A stretch of DNA of 64,000 nt, from the NCBI GenBank assembly GCA_020445415.1, contig JAGRGP010000026.1, positions 62,001 through 126,000 of the forward strand, written 5' to 3'. Made by a program: the position numbers and the translations under genes. The DNA comes from Gammaproteobacteria bacterium (GTDB taxonomy: Bacteria > Pseudomonadota > Gammaproteobacteria > Chromatiales > Chromatiaceae). Position 1 is the stretch's first letter; each line of letters opens with the position of its first letter. Shown one piece after another: positions 28,485-37,371 of this stretch. The notes beneath the pieces are model-generated. The model was given only the letters and a program-made list of their open reading frames with translations. It did not search any database and was not told the DNA's origin.

Positions 28485-30038
28485 ATGACCATCAAGCAGG
28501 AGCTTCTCGACCAACTTCAGAAGCGTACAGAAGTCGCACAAGCAGGGGGGGGCAAGGATAAGATCGCCCAACGGCACGCCAAGGGACTGCTTACTGCCCG
28601 CGAGAGACTTCAATGCCTCTACACGCCGGACACCTTTCAGGAGTTTGGCTTACATGCCCAGCACGATACCCGCCATTTCGGGATGGAGAGCAAAAACTTG
28701 CCTGGCGACGGTGTGGTCACGGGGGTTGGCTTTGTTGACGGCAGGCCGGTTGCTGGGATAAGCCAGGATTTTACGGTTGCTGGCGGCTCACTCGGCAGCG
28801 TACATGCCCGCAAGATGGTTGATGTCATGGACCATGCCGCCCGGGGTGGAATGCCGGTGGTCACGTTCAGTGATTCTGGTGGGGCTAGGATCCAAGAAGG
28901 TGTGGGCTCGCTTTCAGGATATGGCTCTGTCTTCTACCACAACGTTCAGCTCTCGGGATTGGTGCCTCAAATCGCGGTGATTGCTGGGAGCTGCGCGGGA
29001 GGCGCATCATACTCGCCAGCGCTCATGGATTTTATTGTCATGACCCGCGAAAATGCCAGCATGTTCATTTGCGGGCCGGAGGTAATACGCTCCGTAACCG
29101 GCCAGCAATGCACGTTGGAGGAGATCGGTTCACCACAAGCACACATGATGATCGCCGGCAATATTCACTTTATCGCGGATGATGATCCCGGTGCGGTGAG
29201 TATCGTTACAGAACTGCTCTCCTACCTTCCCTCCAACAACATGATGGATCCCCCTCATAATCTTGAGGAGGAATTAACCCTCGCCGACGACCCCGTACTG
29301 GATGAGCTGGTGCCCGAAGACCCCAAGCAGGCGTTTGATGTTCGTCGGGTGATCCAGCATATGAGTGATCGTCAACGTTACCTTGAGGTACAGCGGGATT
29401 TTGCCCCCAATATTGTTATTGCGTTCGGGCGCATTGGTGGAGTTGTGGTTGGTTATATTGCCAATCAACCAATGATAAAAGCGGGTGCCCTGGATATTGA
29501 TGCATCGGATAAAGCAGCCCGCTTCATCCGTTTTTGTAACTGTTTCAATATCCCGATTATCAACCTGGTGGATGTCCCGGGATTCCTGCCGGGAATACAG
29601 CAGGAGCAAGGAGGAATTATTCGGCATGGGGCCAAGATGCTGTTCGCGTACGGCTCAGCAACCGTGCCCAAGATCACCGTTATCATGCGTAAGGCGTATG
29701 GGGGTGCCTATCTCGCAATGTGTAGCCGCGATATGGGTGCGGATCTGGTGTTGGCCTGGCCAACCGCGGAAATTGCGGTTATGGGTGCAGAAGGAGCGGT
29801 AAACATTCTTTATCGTAAAGAACTATCGGAGGCGGAAGATCGGCCACAGAAGGCCCGCGAACTCGCCGCAGAATACCGGGAAAAATTTTCATCACCCTAT
29901 CTTTCCGCAGGGCAGTTGTTTATACATGATGTGATTCAGCCTTCCAGGACTCGGCGCACCATCGCCCTCACGCTTCGCAGCTTGCTTTCAAAACGGGAAA
30001 CCCGGCCTCCGAAAAAACACGGGAATATCCCGCTCTAA
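28485..30038 (+). CDS. mmdA: Methylmalonyl-CoA decarboxylase alpha subunit (carboxyltransferase)
   Basis: A biotin-dependent carboxyltransferase of the acyl-CoA carboxylase beta family, 517 residues. It moves CO2 from methylmalonyl-CoA to the biotin carrier. The two crotonase-like halves are visible: the N-terminal half has FTVAGGSLGSVHARKM, SGGARIQEGVGSLSGYG and AGSCAGGASYSPA, and the C-terminal half has NLVDVPGFLPGIQQE, RKAYGGAYLAM and AEIAVMGAEGAVNIL. Propionyl-CoA carboxylase beta is almost identical in sequence style, but no biotin carboxylase is nearby, and the next three genes encode sodium-pump subunits. That context supports a decarboxylase. The substrate could also be another short acyl-CoA. 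GAGG precedes the ATG. Confidence 0.88.
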   Translation: MTIKQELLDQLQKRTEVAQAGGGKDKIAQRHAKGLLTARERLQCLYTPDTFQEFGLHAQHDTRHFGMESKNLPGDGVVTGVGFVDGRPVAGISQDFTVAGGSLGSVHARKMVDVMDHAARGGMPVVTFSDSGGARIQEGVGSLSGYGSVFYHNVQLSGLVPQIAVIAGSCAGGASYSPALMDFIVMTRENASMFICGPEVIRSVTGQQCTLEEIGSPQAHMMIAGNIHFIADDDPGAVSIVTELLSYLPSNNMMDPPHNLEEELTLADDPVLDELVPEDPKQAFDVRRVIQHMSDRQRYLEVQRDFAPNIVIAFGRIGGVVVGYIANQPMIKAGALDIDASDKAARFIRFCNCFNIPIINLVDVPGFLPGIQQEQGGIIRHGAKMLFAYGSATVPKITVIMRKAYGGAYLAMCSRDMGADLVLAWPTAEIAVMGAEGAVNILYRKELSEAEDRPQKARELAAEYREKFSSPYLSAGQLFIHDVIQPSRTRRTIALTLRSLLSKRETRPPKKHGNIPL

Positions 30039-30057
30039 CCTGTATCTATTACATGCC

Positions 30058-30444
30058 ATGGGGTCCATCGAACTTATTCTTACAGGTTTTACGATTGTCA
30101 TCGGGGTGCTCAGCTTTCTCTGGTTTATGTGCTTGGTGGTGGGCTTTTTGCACAAAGACCGAAAGAAGAAAGCCACTACCATGCCCGAGCCGGCGGGACC
30201 GGCGCCGACACCCGTACCCAGTGCGCACTTGGCGGCGATTTCTGCAGCGGTTGCGGAGATGGTACCTGGAAAATACCGGATTGTTCGCGTATATGCGCCC
30301 GGCCACAAGGCTTATGGGTGGGCCGAAGAGGGGCGTTACCAGCTTACTTCGTCCCATCGCGTAAGGTGGGACTGGGCTACACCCGGCCCAGTATCGCCCT
30401 CGATAGTGAGGAACAAACTTAACAACGGCGGAAACAAAAAATGA
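30058..30444 (+). CDS. Sodium-pump decarboxylase gamma/delta subunit (OadG family)
   Basis: A small membrane subunit of 128 residues that joins the carboxyltransferase and biotin carrier to the membrane pump. One N-terminal membrane helix (LILTGFTIVIGVLSFLWFM) is followed by a short basic stretch (HKDRKKK) and a Pro/Ala-rich linker, as in OadG and MmdD proteins. The C-terminal 70 residues (SAHLAAISAAVAEMVPGKYRIVRVYAP) resemble the soluble tail found in several of these subunits. The ATG at 30058 is preceded by another ATG 5 bp upstream in a different frame. The stop codon overlaps the next start (ATGA). Confidence 0.82.
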   Translation: MGSIELILTGFTIVIGVLSFLWFMCLVVGFLHKDRKKKATTMPEPAGPAPTPVPSAHLAAISAAVAEMVPGKYRIVRVYAPGHKAYGWAEEGRYQLTSSHRVRWDWATPGPVSPSIVRNKLNNGGNKK

Positions 30445-30839
30445 GACGGTTCAAGATCTCCGTGGATGGCGTGTCCTATGATGTTACGGTGGAAGAGCTG
30501 GAGGCAGATGGTCAGCGCCTACCAACGATGGACCAGCCGATGCCCAAAGCCAGTGCGGATGCGGGGGTCGGAAATCCTCCACCGCCTCCGCGTATGCCAA
30601 CCGCAGCTCCTGCCGTTAAGACCCACCCGGGTAATGTGGTGAGCCCTCTGGCCGGCACGGTCATTGAGGTTAAAGTGACGGCCGGGCAGCTTGTTAAACA
30701 AGGTGACCCTCTGTTGATTCTGGAGGCCATGAAGATGGAATCAGTAGTGGTTGCACCGACCGAAGGCAGGGTCCAAAACATTTCGGTATCTGCTGGCCAG
30801 CCAGTGCAAGAAGGACATGTGTTGTTGAGCCTCGTCTGA
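30441..30839 (+). CDS. mmdC: Methylmalonyl-CoA decarboxylase gamma subunit (biotin carboxyl carrier)
   Basis: A 132-residue biotin carrier. After a short N-terminal domain (RFKISVDGVSYDVTVEEL) comes a Pro/Ala-rich hinge (about 44-60, GNPPPPPRMPTAAPAV). The biotinyl domain has the modification motif EAMKMES with Lys98 as the biotin attachment site, spaced as normal between two beta-hammerhead halves (VVSPLAGTVIEVKVTAGQ and VQNISVSAGQPVQ). It is translationally coupled to the preceding gene. A biotin-protein ligase would be needed from elsewhere in the genome. Confidence 0.93.
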   Translation: MRRFKISVDGVSYDVTVEELEADGQRLPTMDQPMPKASADAGVGNPPPPPRMPTAAPAVKTHPGNVVSPLAGTVIEVKVTAGQLVKQGDPLLILEAMKMESVVVAPTEGRVQNISVSAGQPVQEGHVLLSLV

Positions 30840-30870
30840 AGCCTGACTGTCTAAGCGGAGAACGCCATCC

Positions 30871-32010
30871 ATGATGGATACCCTCACCCAATTAATCAAC
30901 CTAACCGGGCTGTTACACATATCTTGGCAGATGGTTTTCATGTGGGCGGTGGTAGTGGTCTTGCTCTATCTGGCGGTCTACAAGAATTTCGAACCTTTGC
31001 TCCTTGTTCCCATCGCATTTGGTGCTTTACTTGCCAATCTTCCCACCGAGGGTTTGGTAAATCCTCCGGTTGGAGATCACCCGGGAGGATTGTTTTACTA
31101 CATATCTCAGGGTGTCCATCTGGAGATTTTTCCTCCATTGATTTTTTTGGGAGTGGGCGCCCTTACCGACTTTGGGCCTTTGATTGCCAATCCACGTACC
31201 CTGTTATTGGGTGCTGCGGCTCAGTTCGGCGTATTTGCCACTTACCTTGGGGCCGTAGCGATGGGTTTCAGTCCTGAACAGGCAGCGGCGATAGGAATCA
31301 TTGGTGGTGCTGATGGGCCAACCTCGATATTCCTTTCCAATAAGCTGGCCCCTGAATTGCTGGCCCCTATAGCAGTGGCGGCGTACAGCTATATGGCGTT
31401 GGTTCCGTTGCTTCAGCCGCCGATTATGCGAGCGCTCACAACCAAGAGGGAGCGGACTATTCGGATGCGGTCTTTACGCATCGTTTCAAAACGGGAAAAG
31501 CTTATTTTCGCGGTTATGGTGACGGTTGTTTGTATTATCTTGGTACCTGCGGCATCGGCACTGATCGGTATGCTAATGCTCGGTAATTTCCTGCGCGAGT
31601 GTGGTGTGACAGAGCGGCTATCCAAGGCAGCTCAGAATGAGATTATCAACACCGTCACCATTTTGCTGGGTACCAGTGTAGGAATCACCATGACGGGTGA
31701 ACGATTTATTCAAGCGGAGACCCTAATGATTTTGTCTCTTGGGGTGGTGGCGTTTGGTGTGGCCACCGCCTCTGGAGTACTCATGGCAAAATTGATGAAT
31801 ATTATAAACCCCCACAATCCGCTCAATCCGTTAATTGGATCCGCCGGTGTTTCTGCGGTACCAATGGCGGCACGTGTATCCCAAGTAGAAGGCCAGAAAG
31901 CGGACGCAGGTAATTTTCTGCTGATGCATGCCATGGGTCCGAATGTGGCGGGAGTGATTGGCACGGCGGTTGTTGCGGGCTATTTTATTGCCCGCTTAAC
32001 AGGCGGTTGA
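30871..32010 (+). CDS. mmdB: Sodium-translocating decarboxylase beta subunit
   Basis: The integral membrane subunit (379 residues, about nine or ten helices) that decarboxylates carboxybiotin and exports Na+. The hallmark GGADGPT (in [17 protein letters not shown]) carries the aspartate essential for sodium transport in the OadB/MmdB/GcdB family. [15 protein letters not shown] and [20 protein letters not shown] are the other conserved loops. GGAG lies upstream at a slightly long spacing from the ATG. It closes a four-gene operon (A, D/G, C, B) that is complete for a functional pump. Confidence 0.95.
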   Translation: MMDTLTQLINLTGLLHISWQMVFMWAVVVVLLYLAVYKNFEPLLLVPIAFGALLANLPTEGLVNPPVGDHPGGLFYYISQGVHLEIFPPLIFLGVGALTDFGPLIANPRTLLLGAAAQFGVFATYLGAVAMGFSPEQAAAIGIIGGADGPTSIFLSNKLAPELLAPIAVAAYSYMALVPLLQPPIMRALTTKRERTIRMRSLRIVSKREKLIFAVMVTVVCIILVPAASALIGMLMLGNFLRECGVTERLSKAAQNEIINTVTILLGTSVGITMTGERFIQAETLMILSLGVVAFGVATASGVLMAKLMNIINPHNPLNPLIGSAGVSAVPMAARVSQVEGQKADAGNFLLMHAMGPNVAGVIGTAVVAGYFIARLTGG

Positions 32011-32083
32011 GCGAGCTATTCATAGGGTTCTTTGGGGTCGCTGCATTTTCAGCACACATTGATATTTAAAGCTCGTCATAAAA

Positions 32084-32099
32084 GTAAGTATTCACTTAC
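32084..32099. promoter_or_regulatory. Inverted repeat GTAAGT-ATTC-ACTTAC, TetR-operator-like
   Basis: A perfect 6+6 bp inverted repeat with the same arms as at 17035, 20 bp before the start of the dehydrogenase-like gene. The spacing suits a TetR-family operator, but no TetR gene is in the window. Confidence 0.5.
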
Positions 32100-32119
32100 A
32101 TAATATCTTGGAGTTATCG

Positions 32120-33235
32120 ATGTTGACGCTGGTTTATGTAGGGGGTTTGGGCATGATGGCCGGCCCTGCGTCGGTGCATTTGACGCCGCTAACCGCAGCT
32201 CAGGTACTGCGGGTCCATGACCGGGGTACAGTCGGCGATACTCGAGACCAGTTTCGAACCTCCTGGAAAAGGCACGGCGCCGAATTGGTTTCAAGTTTCG
32301 ACGACCTGATTGGAGATGGGAACATTGACGGCGTTGTCGTCTGTGCTGGAAAGAATGGTGATGATTTGCCGATTATTGCAAACCTTACACACCTACTGGA
32401 AAAGCGCACTCATCGGCCAGCCTTTATTCTGCATATGTCCACCGTCAGTCCAGCGTTTGCTGAGTCTGCAACCCGTTTTTGCCACGAGTCTGGTGTAACC
32501 TACGCCAATTACCCGCTTACCGGTGGTCCTATTGGGGCCAGGCTGGGAGGGGGAGATGCAAAGGGAATGTTAATTCTGGCCAGCGGACAGAAAGCGCTCT
32601 TTGAAAGATTACTGCCCACGCTAAGACTTTTAGGTCATCCCAAGTTTTTTGGATTGGAACCCAGCGCTGGCGCGGTTACCAAACTCATCGGGCAGCATCT
32701 TGTTTTCAACGGGCTTACCGCCATCAGTGCCGCTACTGCCATTCATTCCATTTACTTCAATGAGGGGAAGATTGGAGGGGCGGCTCAGGCCGACTATCTT
32801 GGGTTCCTCAACGGCGGTGCGGGTGGTACCCGTCAATGGGATGTCGCCATGAAAAAAGGGGTTGAAGATGCGGTATGGGATAGCGGATTTCTCATCCCAC
32901 ATGCTGTGGTCGACGCCATTTATGCCGCCAAGCTAGCACTAGATTGCAAGCTGCCAAGATTTGCGGTCCAGTCGATCATCAATGTTGCCTATGTATTTTC
33001 TTTTCTGCTGGATCAATATCCTCGTACGGTTCTTGCCACCCACGCAATTGTACGGGAGATGGTAAGTGCTCACTCCGCAATGATCGACCAATTTATGGTG
33101 GTTAGTGGTGCCTACAGTGCGGAGGTAGAGGATGCGCTGGCAGCCTGTATTGAATCACTTCCAGAGCGGGTAAGGGAGACGGTACTCATTGAGCCCCGGC
33201 CTGAATATTTTCGTGACGCAGCTGGGCGAAGTTGA
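32120..33235 (+). CDS. NAD(P)-binding dehydrogenase, 3-hydroxyisobutyrate dehydrogenase-like
   Basis: A soluble protein of 371 residues in the beta-hydroxyacid dehydrogenase superfamily. The N-terminal Rossmann loop is altered to YVGGLGMMAGPAS instead of GLGxMG. LHMSTVSPAFAESATRF and YPLTGGPIGARLG correspond to the substrate-binding and G-G motifs. AVTKLIGQHLVFNGLTAISAATAI carries the catalytic lysine. The C-terminal helical domain is about 60 residues longer than in 3-hydroxyisobutyrate dehydrogenases. The ATG at 32120 has GGAG six bases upstream and excludes the TTG at 32108. Its position after the methylmalonyl-CoA pump suggests a link to valine or propionate metabolism, but the substrate is unknown. 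Confidence 0.75.
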   Translation: MLTLVYVGGLGMMAGPASVHLTPLTAAQVLRVHDRGTVGDTRDQFRTSWKRHGAELVSSFDDLIGDGNIDGVVVCAGKNGDDLPIIANLTHLLEKRTHRPAFILHMSTVSPAFAESATRFCHESGVTYANYPLTGGPIGARLGGGDAKGMLILASGQKALFERLLPTLRLLGHPKFFGLEPSAGAVTKLIGQHLVFNGLTAISAATAIHSIYFNEGKIGGAAQADYLGFLNGGAGGTRQWDVAMKKGVEDAVWDSGFLIPHAVVDAIYAAKLALDCKLPRFAVQSIINVAYVFSFLLDQYPRTVLATHAIVREMVSAHSAMIDQFMVVSGAYSAEVEDALAACIESLPERVRETVLIEPRPEYFRDAAGRS

Positions 33236-33259
33236 TAACCACATCATTCGCCCATCATG

Positions 33260-35248
33260 TTAGGTCCCCTTTTTCGCCGGGTGGAAAGCCTTAACTAGGC
33301 GTTTCAGGTGTCGCCGTCGTTCTCGGCTATCCAACTGGCCGTAACGAATTCCAACATACAGTTGGGTGATGGCCGTTACCTTGGAAGAAAGATCGGGCCG
33401 CTGGTTAATTACCCGCTGTGCAAAGTTATTGGGTCCTTCATGTGGCTGGCGATCAAGCCCTACTAATTTCAGTCGCTTGCAAAATCGATGGTAACTCGCT
33501 ACCACCGGATTTTTCGGACGCGATGACTCTCTCGCCGCAAGCAGCACCATTACCAGTACCACCATGCCACCACAGACGACCATACCGAGCGCTAACTTGG
33601 TTCCTTGCAAAAAGCCTAAACCCAGCATGGATAACAGGTGGGATTGGCGTTCCCTCGAATACCCAAGAATCCACCGGTACCATGCGGTGTGCAGTGCATC
33701 CAAGCTCAGTCCCAGTTTCTTGATTGTCCTCCCAATGAAACTGTTGTCCGAATGCTGATAAAGCACCGGTGAACCAACCAGCTGACTTATTTGGTTTAAG
33801 TCTAGGGGATTTTCCACACGCTCTGGGGCAACTGCCGCGGTTGGGTCGATTCGCATCCAACCCTCCCCTTCCAGCCAAATCTCACTCCAGGCATGGGCGT
33901 CCGATTGGCGGACAATAAGGTAATTTCCCATGGGATTCACCTCGCCCCCTTGGTAGCCTGCGACAACGCGTGCCGGGATACCGGCGATCCGCATGAGGAG
34001 GGTGAAACTGGTGGCATAGTGCTCGCAAAAACCCTGGCGGGTTTCGAAAAGAAAGGCGTCTGCTGCGTTCTCGCCCAGTTCGGGGGGATAGAGCGTGTAA
34101 TAGAAAGGTTGCTGCCTAAAGTAGTCGAGGGCTGTGAGTACCAGTTCCGCCGAGGATTGGGCACGCCCTTTCCAGTCCTTAACCAAGTCACGCATACGTG
34201 GAGTAATGGTGGAGGGCAACGCCAAAGCCAATTGCAACTGATCGGGGTCGGAGGTATTGATGCGGTAGTCCACCACCGAACTGGCGCGATAACGAATCCG
34301 GCGACTGATTGGCGTCGAACGGATCAGTTGAAAGTCGGCTTGCAGTCGGGCATTTCCCGGGATATGGGATGGAAACTCCAGGGCGTACAACCACCGGCCC
34401 GGTGAGGGCTCCATAGTGACACTGTAATCTAGAGTGCGCGCCCCGGATGCCGGTGCCACGCGCAGATTGTTTTCGCTCTCCACAGGAAGCCAGCTCACCC
34501 CGTCGGTATTAGTAAAAACCGGACCCCGCCAGTAACGCTGTTCCGGGGGTGGTATTTCGTCGTCAAATTCTGCCCGGAAGGCAACTGCCGAAGAGCGGCT
34601 GAGCTGGCTTAGGTTGCCGGGAGTTATTGACCCACTGATACCGGTTACCGCCTGATCGGATTCTGGACCGAGATTCCATAGCGGTGAAGTAAAACGCGGG
34701 AACAGAATAAAAAGTACGAGCATGATTGGCGCCGCTTGAATGAGCAACACCAGTGCAGTCTTAATGGAGGGTAGCAGGCCATTTATCGGGTTGGCGCGGC
34801 TATTCGCTGCTAGCACGGCGGTGAAACCGGTGACCACCAGGATCACATAAAGTACCAGCCAGGCTTGGTCTTGGAACAAAAAATGGGAGCCAAGTGTAAA
34901 GTATCCAATAAAAGACAGGACGTAGACATCTCTCTGGCTCTTCATCTCTAACAGTTTCAGGGCTCCCATGGAACATAGGAGCGCTACCCCCGCGGTACGC
35001 CCAATCAGTAACGGATACTGCAGAATAACATTGGCTAACGCGGTGAGGGTCAGCAGTATCAGAAGGAGTTTTCCCGGCAGCAGGCGCGGCCAGGAAATGG
35101 CAAACAAACGGTAAACCACCATGACGAGGACGAACCCGCTGATCAGCCCCGCTAGATGGTGAATATGAGGGAGGGATGCGAGGAAAAACAGAATAATTAG
35201 GGCGAGTTGCCGGTGCCGGGAAAGTGGGCTGGGTGGAATTTGTTTCAT
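33260..35248 (-). CDS. TgpA-type transglutaminase-like membrane protein
   Basis: A membrane protein of 662 residues. About six N-terminal helices precede a periplasmic domain (residues about 190-560) and one C-terminal helix (LALGMVVCGGMVVLVMVLLAA) leading to a cytoplasmic tail. The transglutaminase-like triad is present: Cys in RQGFCEHYATSFTLLMR, His in SDAHAWSEIWLE and Asp in MRIDPT. TgpA of Pseudomonas aeruginosa is essential and its periplasmic domain has weak transglutaminase activity. The ATG at 35248 overlaps the DUF58 stop (ATGA), showing coupling in a moxR-DUF58-tgpA operon, a widely conserved envelope-related cassette. The start was moved inward from 35317. Confidence 0.92.
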   Translation of the reverse strand: MKQIPPSPLSRHRQLALIILFFLASLPHIHHLAGLISGFVLVMVVYRLFAISWPRLLPGKLLLILLTLTALANVILQYPLLIGRTAGVALLCSMGALKLLEMKSQRDVYVLSFIGYFTLGSHFLFQDQAWLVLYVILVVTGFTAVLAANSRANPINGLLPSIKTALVLLIQAAPIMLVLFILFPRFTSPLWNLGPESDQAVTGISGSITPGNLSQLSRSSAVAFRAEFDDEIPPPEQRYWRGPVFTNTDGVSWLPVESENNLRVAPASGARTLDYSVTMEPSPGRWLYALEFPSHIPGNARLQADFQLIRSTPISRRIRYRASSVVDYRINTSDPDQLQLALALPSTITPRMRDLVKDWKGRAQSSAELVLTALDYFRQQPFYYTLYPPELGENAADAFLFETRQGFCEHYATSFTLLMRIAGIPARVVAGYQGGEVNPMGNYLIVRQSDAHAWSEIWLEGEGWMRIDPTAAVAPERVENPLDLNQISQLVGSPVLYQHSDNSFIGRTIKKLGLSLDALHTAWYRWILGYSRERQSHLLSMLGLGFLQGTKLALGMVVCGGMVVLVMVLLAARESSRPKNPVVASYHRFCKRLKLVGLDRQPHEGPNNFAQRVINQRPDLSSKVTAITQLYVGIRYGQLDSRERRRHLKRLVKAFHPAKKGT

Positions 35249-36189
35249 GATTCTGTCCCGAACAGTGCTAGTGCCTCCAGGCACGCATGGCGATGCCGTT
35301 GTCCCCGATCCGGGCAAAGCTCGAAATCGGGTAGACGCAAACCAAATTCCTCCTGTTCTTCGCAGGCATCAAGCACTCCCCGGCAGAGCTGACTAAGCCG
35401 GTGCTCGGTGCTGCCTTGCAGGCGGTGCCAGTCAAGCCAGCGTTGTTCCGAGCGGTCACCCCCAAACATCTTGGTTTGCAGTGCCTGCTCCCGGGCCACC
35501 GCCTTCCAGTTGACATGCTTGGGTGAGTCACCCGGACGGTAGTGACGCAATCCCACGAAATCATCCACCCCAACACCTCGGTCGCCTTTTTGGCTGGAGG
35601 TATAGTCGGGTGCATCGGCAGGCGGATTTTTCTTGCCCGGGGTGGGATAAACGAGACAGCTTGCAGAGAGCTCGAGGTAAACCCAGGCCTTGAAGAGCCC
35701 CAACGGGTAACGAGTGATTAGGGTGATCCGTGGTAGCGCAAACCAGCCCCGCACGCGCGTGGGTGAGCAAAGACGCACCTGGAGCGTCTCTCGGGGGGGC
35801 AGATCAAGCACCGCGCAGCATTCTTTTTGAAACCCAAATGCGAGCCCCGGGCGTTCCCGGGAGTGGGGATTGATCGCCTGTAACTCGAAACAGGCCTGAT
35901 CTCCGGCAAAGACCGGTACCGCCCGACCTAACTGAATCTCTAAGCCAAGTAAGTTGCGCCAGGTGTGTATCATGGTTACTAGACCAAGACCCGCGAGCAG
36001 AAAACAGAGTAGAAAACCGAGATTGATCGCGTAATTGATCGAGCCGATCAGCATCAGTAACACCAATGCCCCAAAAACAAGGCCATACCCGGTCGGAAGT
36101 ATGTAAATCCGGCGTGCCAGGATGCGAGTACGGCCATCCTGATCTGGCGTTGCCCGCCTCAGAAAACGCTTCAATCCCGATAGGTTCAT
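35245..36189 (-). CDS. DUF58 domain-containing protein
   Basis: A 314-residue protein with two N-terminal membrane helices (about 25-75: YGLVFGALVLLMLIGSINYAI and LGFLLCFLLAGLGLV) and a C-terminal cytoplasmic DUF58 domain. The DUF58 signature is GVGVDDFVGLRHYRPGDSP followed by KHVNWKAVARE. DUF58 proteins usually have a von Willebrand A-like fold and are partners of MoxR ATPases. I start at the ATG at 36189, which follows a GGGAG ribosome binding site. The open frame reaches 36309 but would add an unrelated extension overlapping moxR. It lies between moxR and tgpA. Confidence 0.92.
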   Translation of the reverse strand: MNLSGLKRFLRRATPDQDGRTRILARRIYILPTGYGLVFGALVLLMLIGSINYAINLGFLLCFLLAGLGLVTMIHTWRNLLGLEIQLGRAVPVFAGDQACFELQAINPHSRERPGLAFGFQKECCAVLDLPPRETLQVRLCSPTRVRGWFALPRITLITRYPLGLFKAWVYLELSASCLVYPTPGKKNPPADAPDYTSSQKGDRGVGVDDFVGLRHYRPGDSPKHVNWKAVAREQALQTKMFGGDRSEQRWLDWHRLQGSTEHRLSQLCRGVLDACEEQEEFGLRLPDFELCPDRGQRHRHACLEALALFGTES

Positions 36190-36256
36190 CCTTGCTCCCG
36201 GGCCGCTGGTTCGGCAGATAGATAGGTATGTCTGTCGTCGACCGGATCGAAGTGTC

Positions 36257-37174
36257 TCAAGGTATTGGCACAGATTCCAGGAGGTAGCGCGCGAGGTCGG
36301 CACCTTCACTGACCCCAGTATCTGCGGTTGAATGTAAACGATGACCTACGGTTGCGGGGAGTACTGCCTGAACGTCTTCAGGTAGCAGTTGAAACCGGCC
36401 ATCTAAAAAGGCCCAGGCCTTGGCACTGCGAAGCAGCGCTAATCCAGCCCGAGGTGACAAGCCGTGGTTGAAGCGGGGGCTGCTGCGGCTAAATGCCAAC
36501 AATGCCTGACAATAATCGAGAATTGCGTCCGAAAGGTGTACTTGCGCCGCCTGATTTTGTAACTCCATCAATTGGCGTTCAGTTAAGCAGGGCTGAAGAT
36601 CTCCCAATAAGTCCCGGCGGTCCCGTCCGGCCAGTAGCATGCGCTCCGACCGAGAGTCGGGATACCCAAGTTCTACCCGCATTAAAAATCGGTCGAGCTG
36701 TGATTCCGGCAAGGGAAAGGTACCAATCTGGTGAGCTGGATTCTGCGTAGCGATGACGAAGAAGGGCCGAGGCAGTCTACGTGTTTCACCCTCGGTGGTT
36801 ACCTGTTGCTCCTCCATGGCTTCCAGCAGCGCACTTTGTGCCTTCGGGGTCGCCCGATTTATCTCATCGGCGAGGACCAGTTGGGAAAAAACAGGCCCCG
36901 GGTGAAAATTGAAGGCGCCCTCCTCGCGATCGTAAACAGAAATTCCGATGATATCTGCGGGGAGCAGGTCGCTGGTGAATTGAATCCGCTGGTAGCGAAG
37001 CCCCAACAATCGTGCCAAGAGGTGGGCGAGTGTGGTCTTCCCCACACCTGGGAGGTCCTCGATCAGCAGATGTCCCCGGGCCAGCAGGCAGGATAATGCC
37101 AGACGAACCACCCGTTCCTTACCGAGGATGATATCCCCCGCCGCCGCAATGATTGTCTGGAGTTCTTGGTTCAC
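36257..37174 (-). CDS. MoxR-family AAA+ ATPase
   Basis: A cytoplasmic 305-residue ATPase of the MoxR subfamily. Walker A is GVGKTTLAHLLARLLG (near residue 45), Walker B is LVLADEINRATPKAQSALLEAMEE and sensor 1 is FFVIATQNPAHQIGTFPLPESQLDRF. MoxR proteins act as chaperone-like assembly or activation factors, usually with DUF58 and transglutaminase-like partners as here. The start at 37174 gives the family N-terminus. A 67-bp gap separates it from the DUF58 gene on the same strand, so they are probably co-transcribed. Confidence 0.95.
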   Translation of the reverse strand: MNQELQTIIAAAGDIILGKERVVRLALSCLLARGHLLIEDLPGVGKTTLAHLLARLLGLRYQRIQFTSDLLPADIIGISVYDREEGAFNFHPGPVFSQLVLADEINRATPKAQSALLEAMEEQQVTTEGETRRLPRPFFVIATQNPAHQIGTFPLPESQLDRFLMRVELGYPDSRSERMLLAGRDRRDLLGDLQPCLTERQLMELQNQAAQVHLSDAILDYCQALLAFSRSSPRFNHGLSPRAGLALLRSAKAWAFLDGRFQLLPEDVQAVLPATVGHRLHSTADTGVSEGADLARYLLESVPIP

Positions 37175-37371
37175 AGGCTAACCGGAATTCTTCAGTATTG
37201 GCCAAGTCGAAAACGGATCCGTGGTTTCATGATACCGGTGTTTTCAAGTGTCGGTGTGTCCAACCCCGAGTCTGGGGTAAACCCAATGCCAGGTTTACCA
37301 CCGGTCGATGGTGCCTCACTATAGCGGCGTTTGGGGCGGATTGCTTGAGCGGGAGGTGGAACTCCCCTGGA

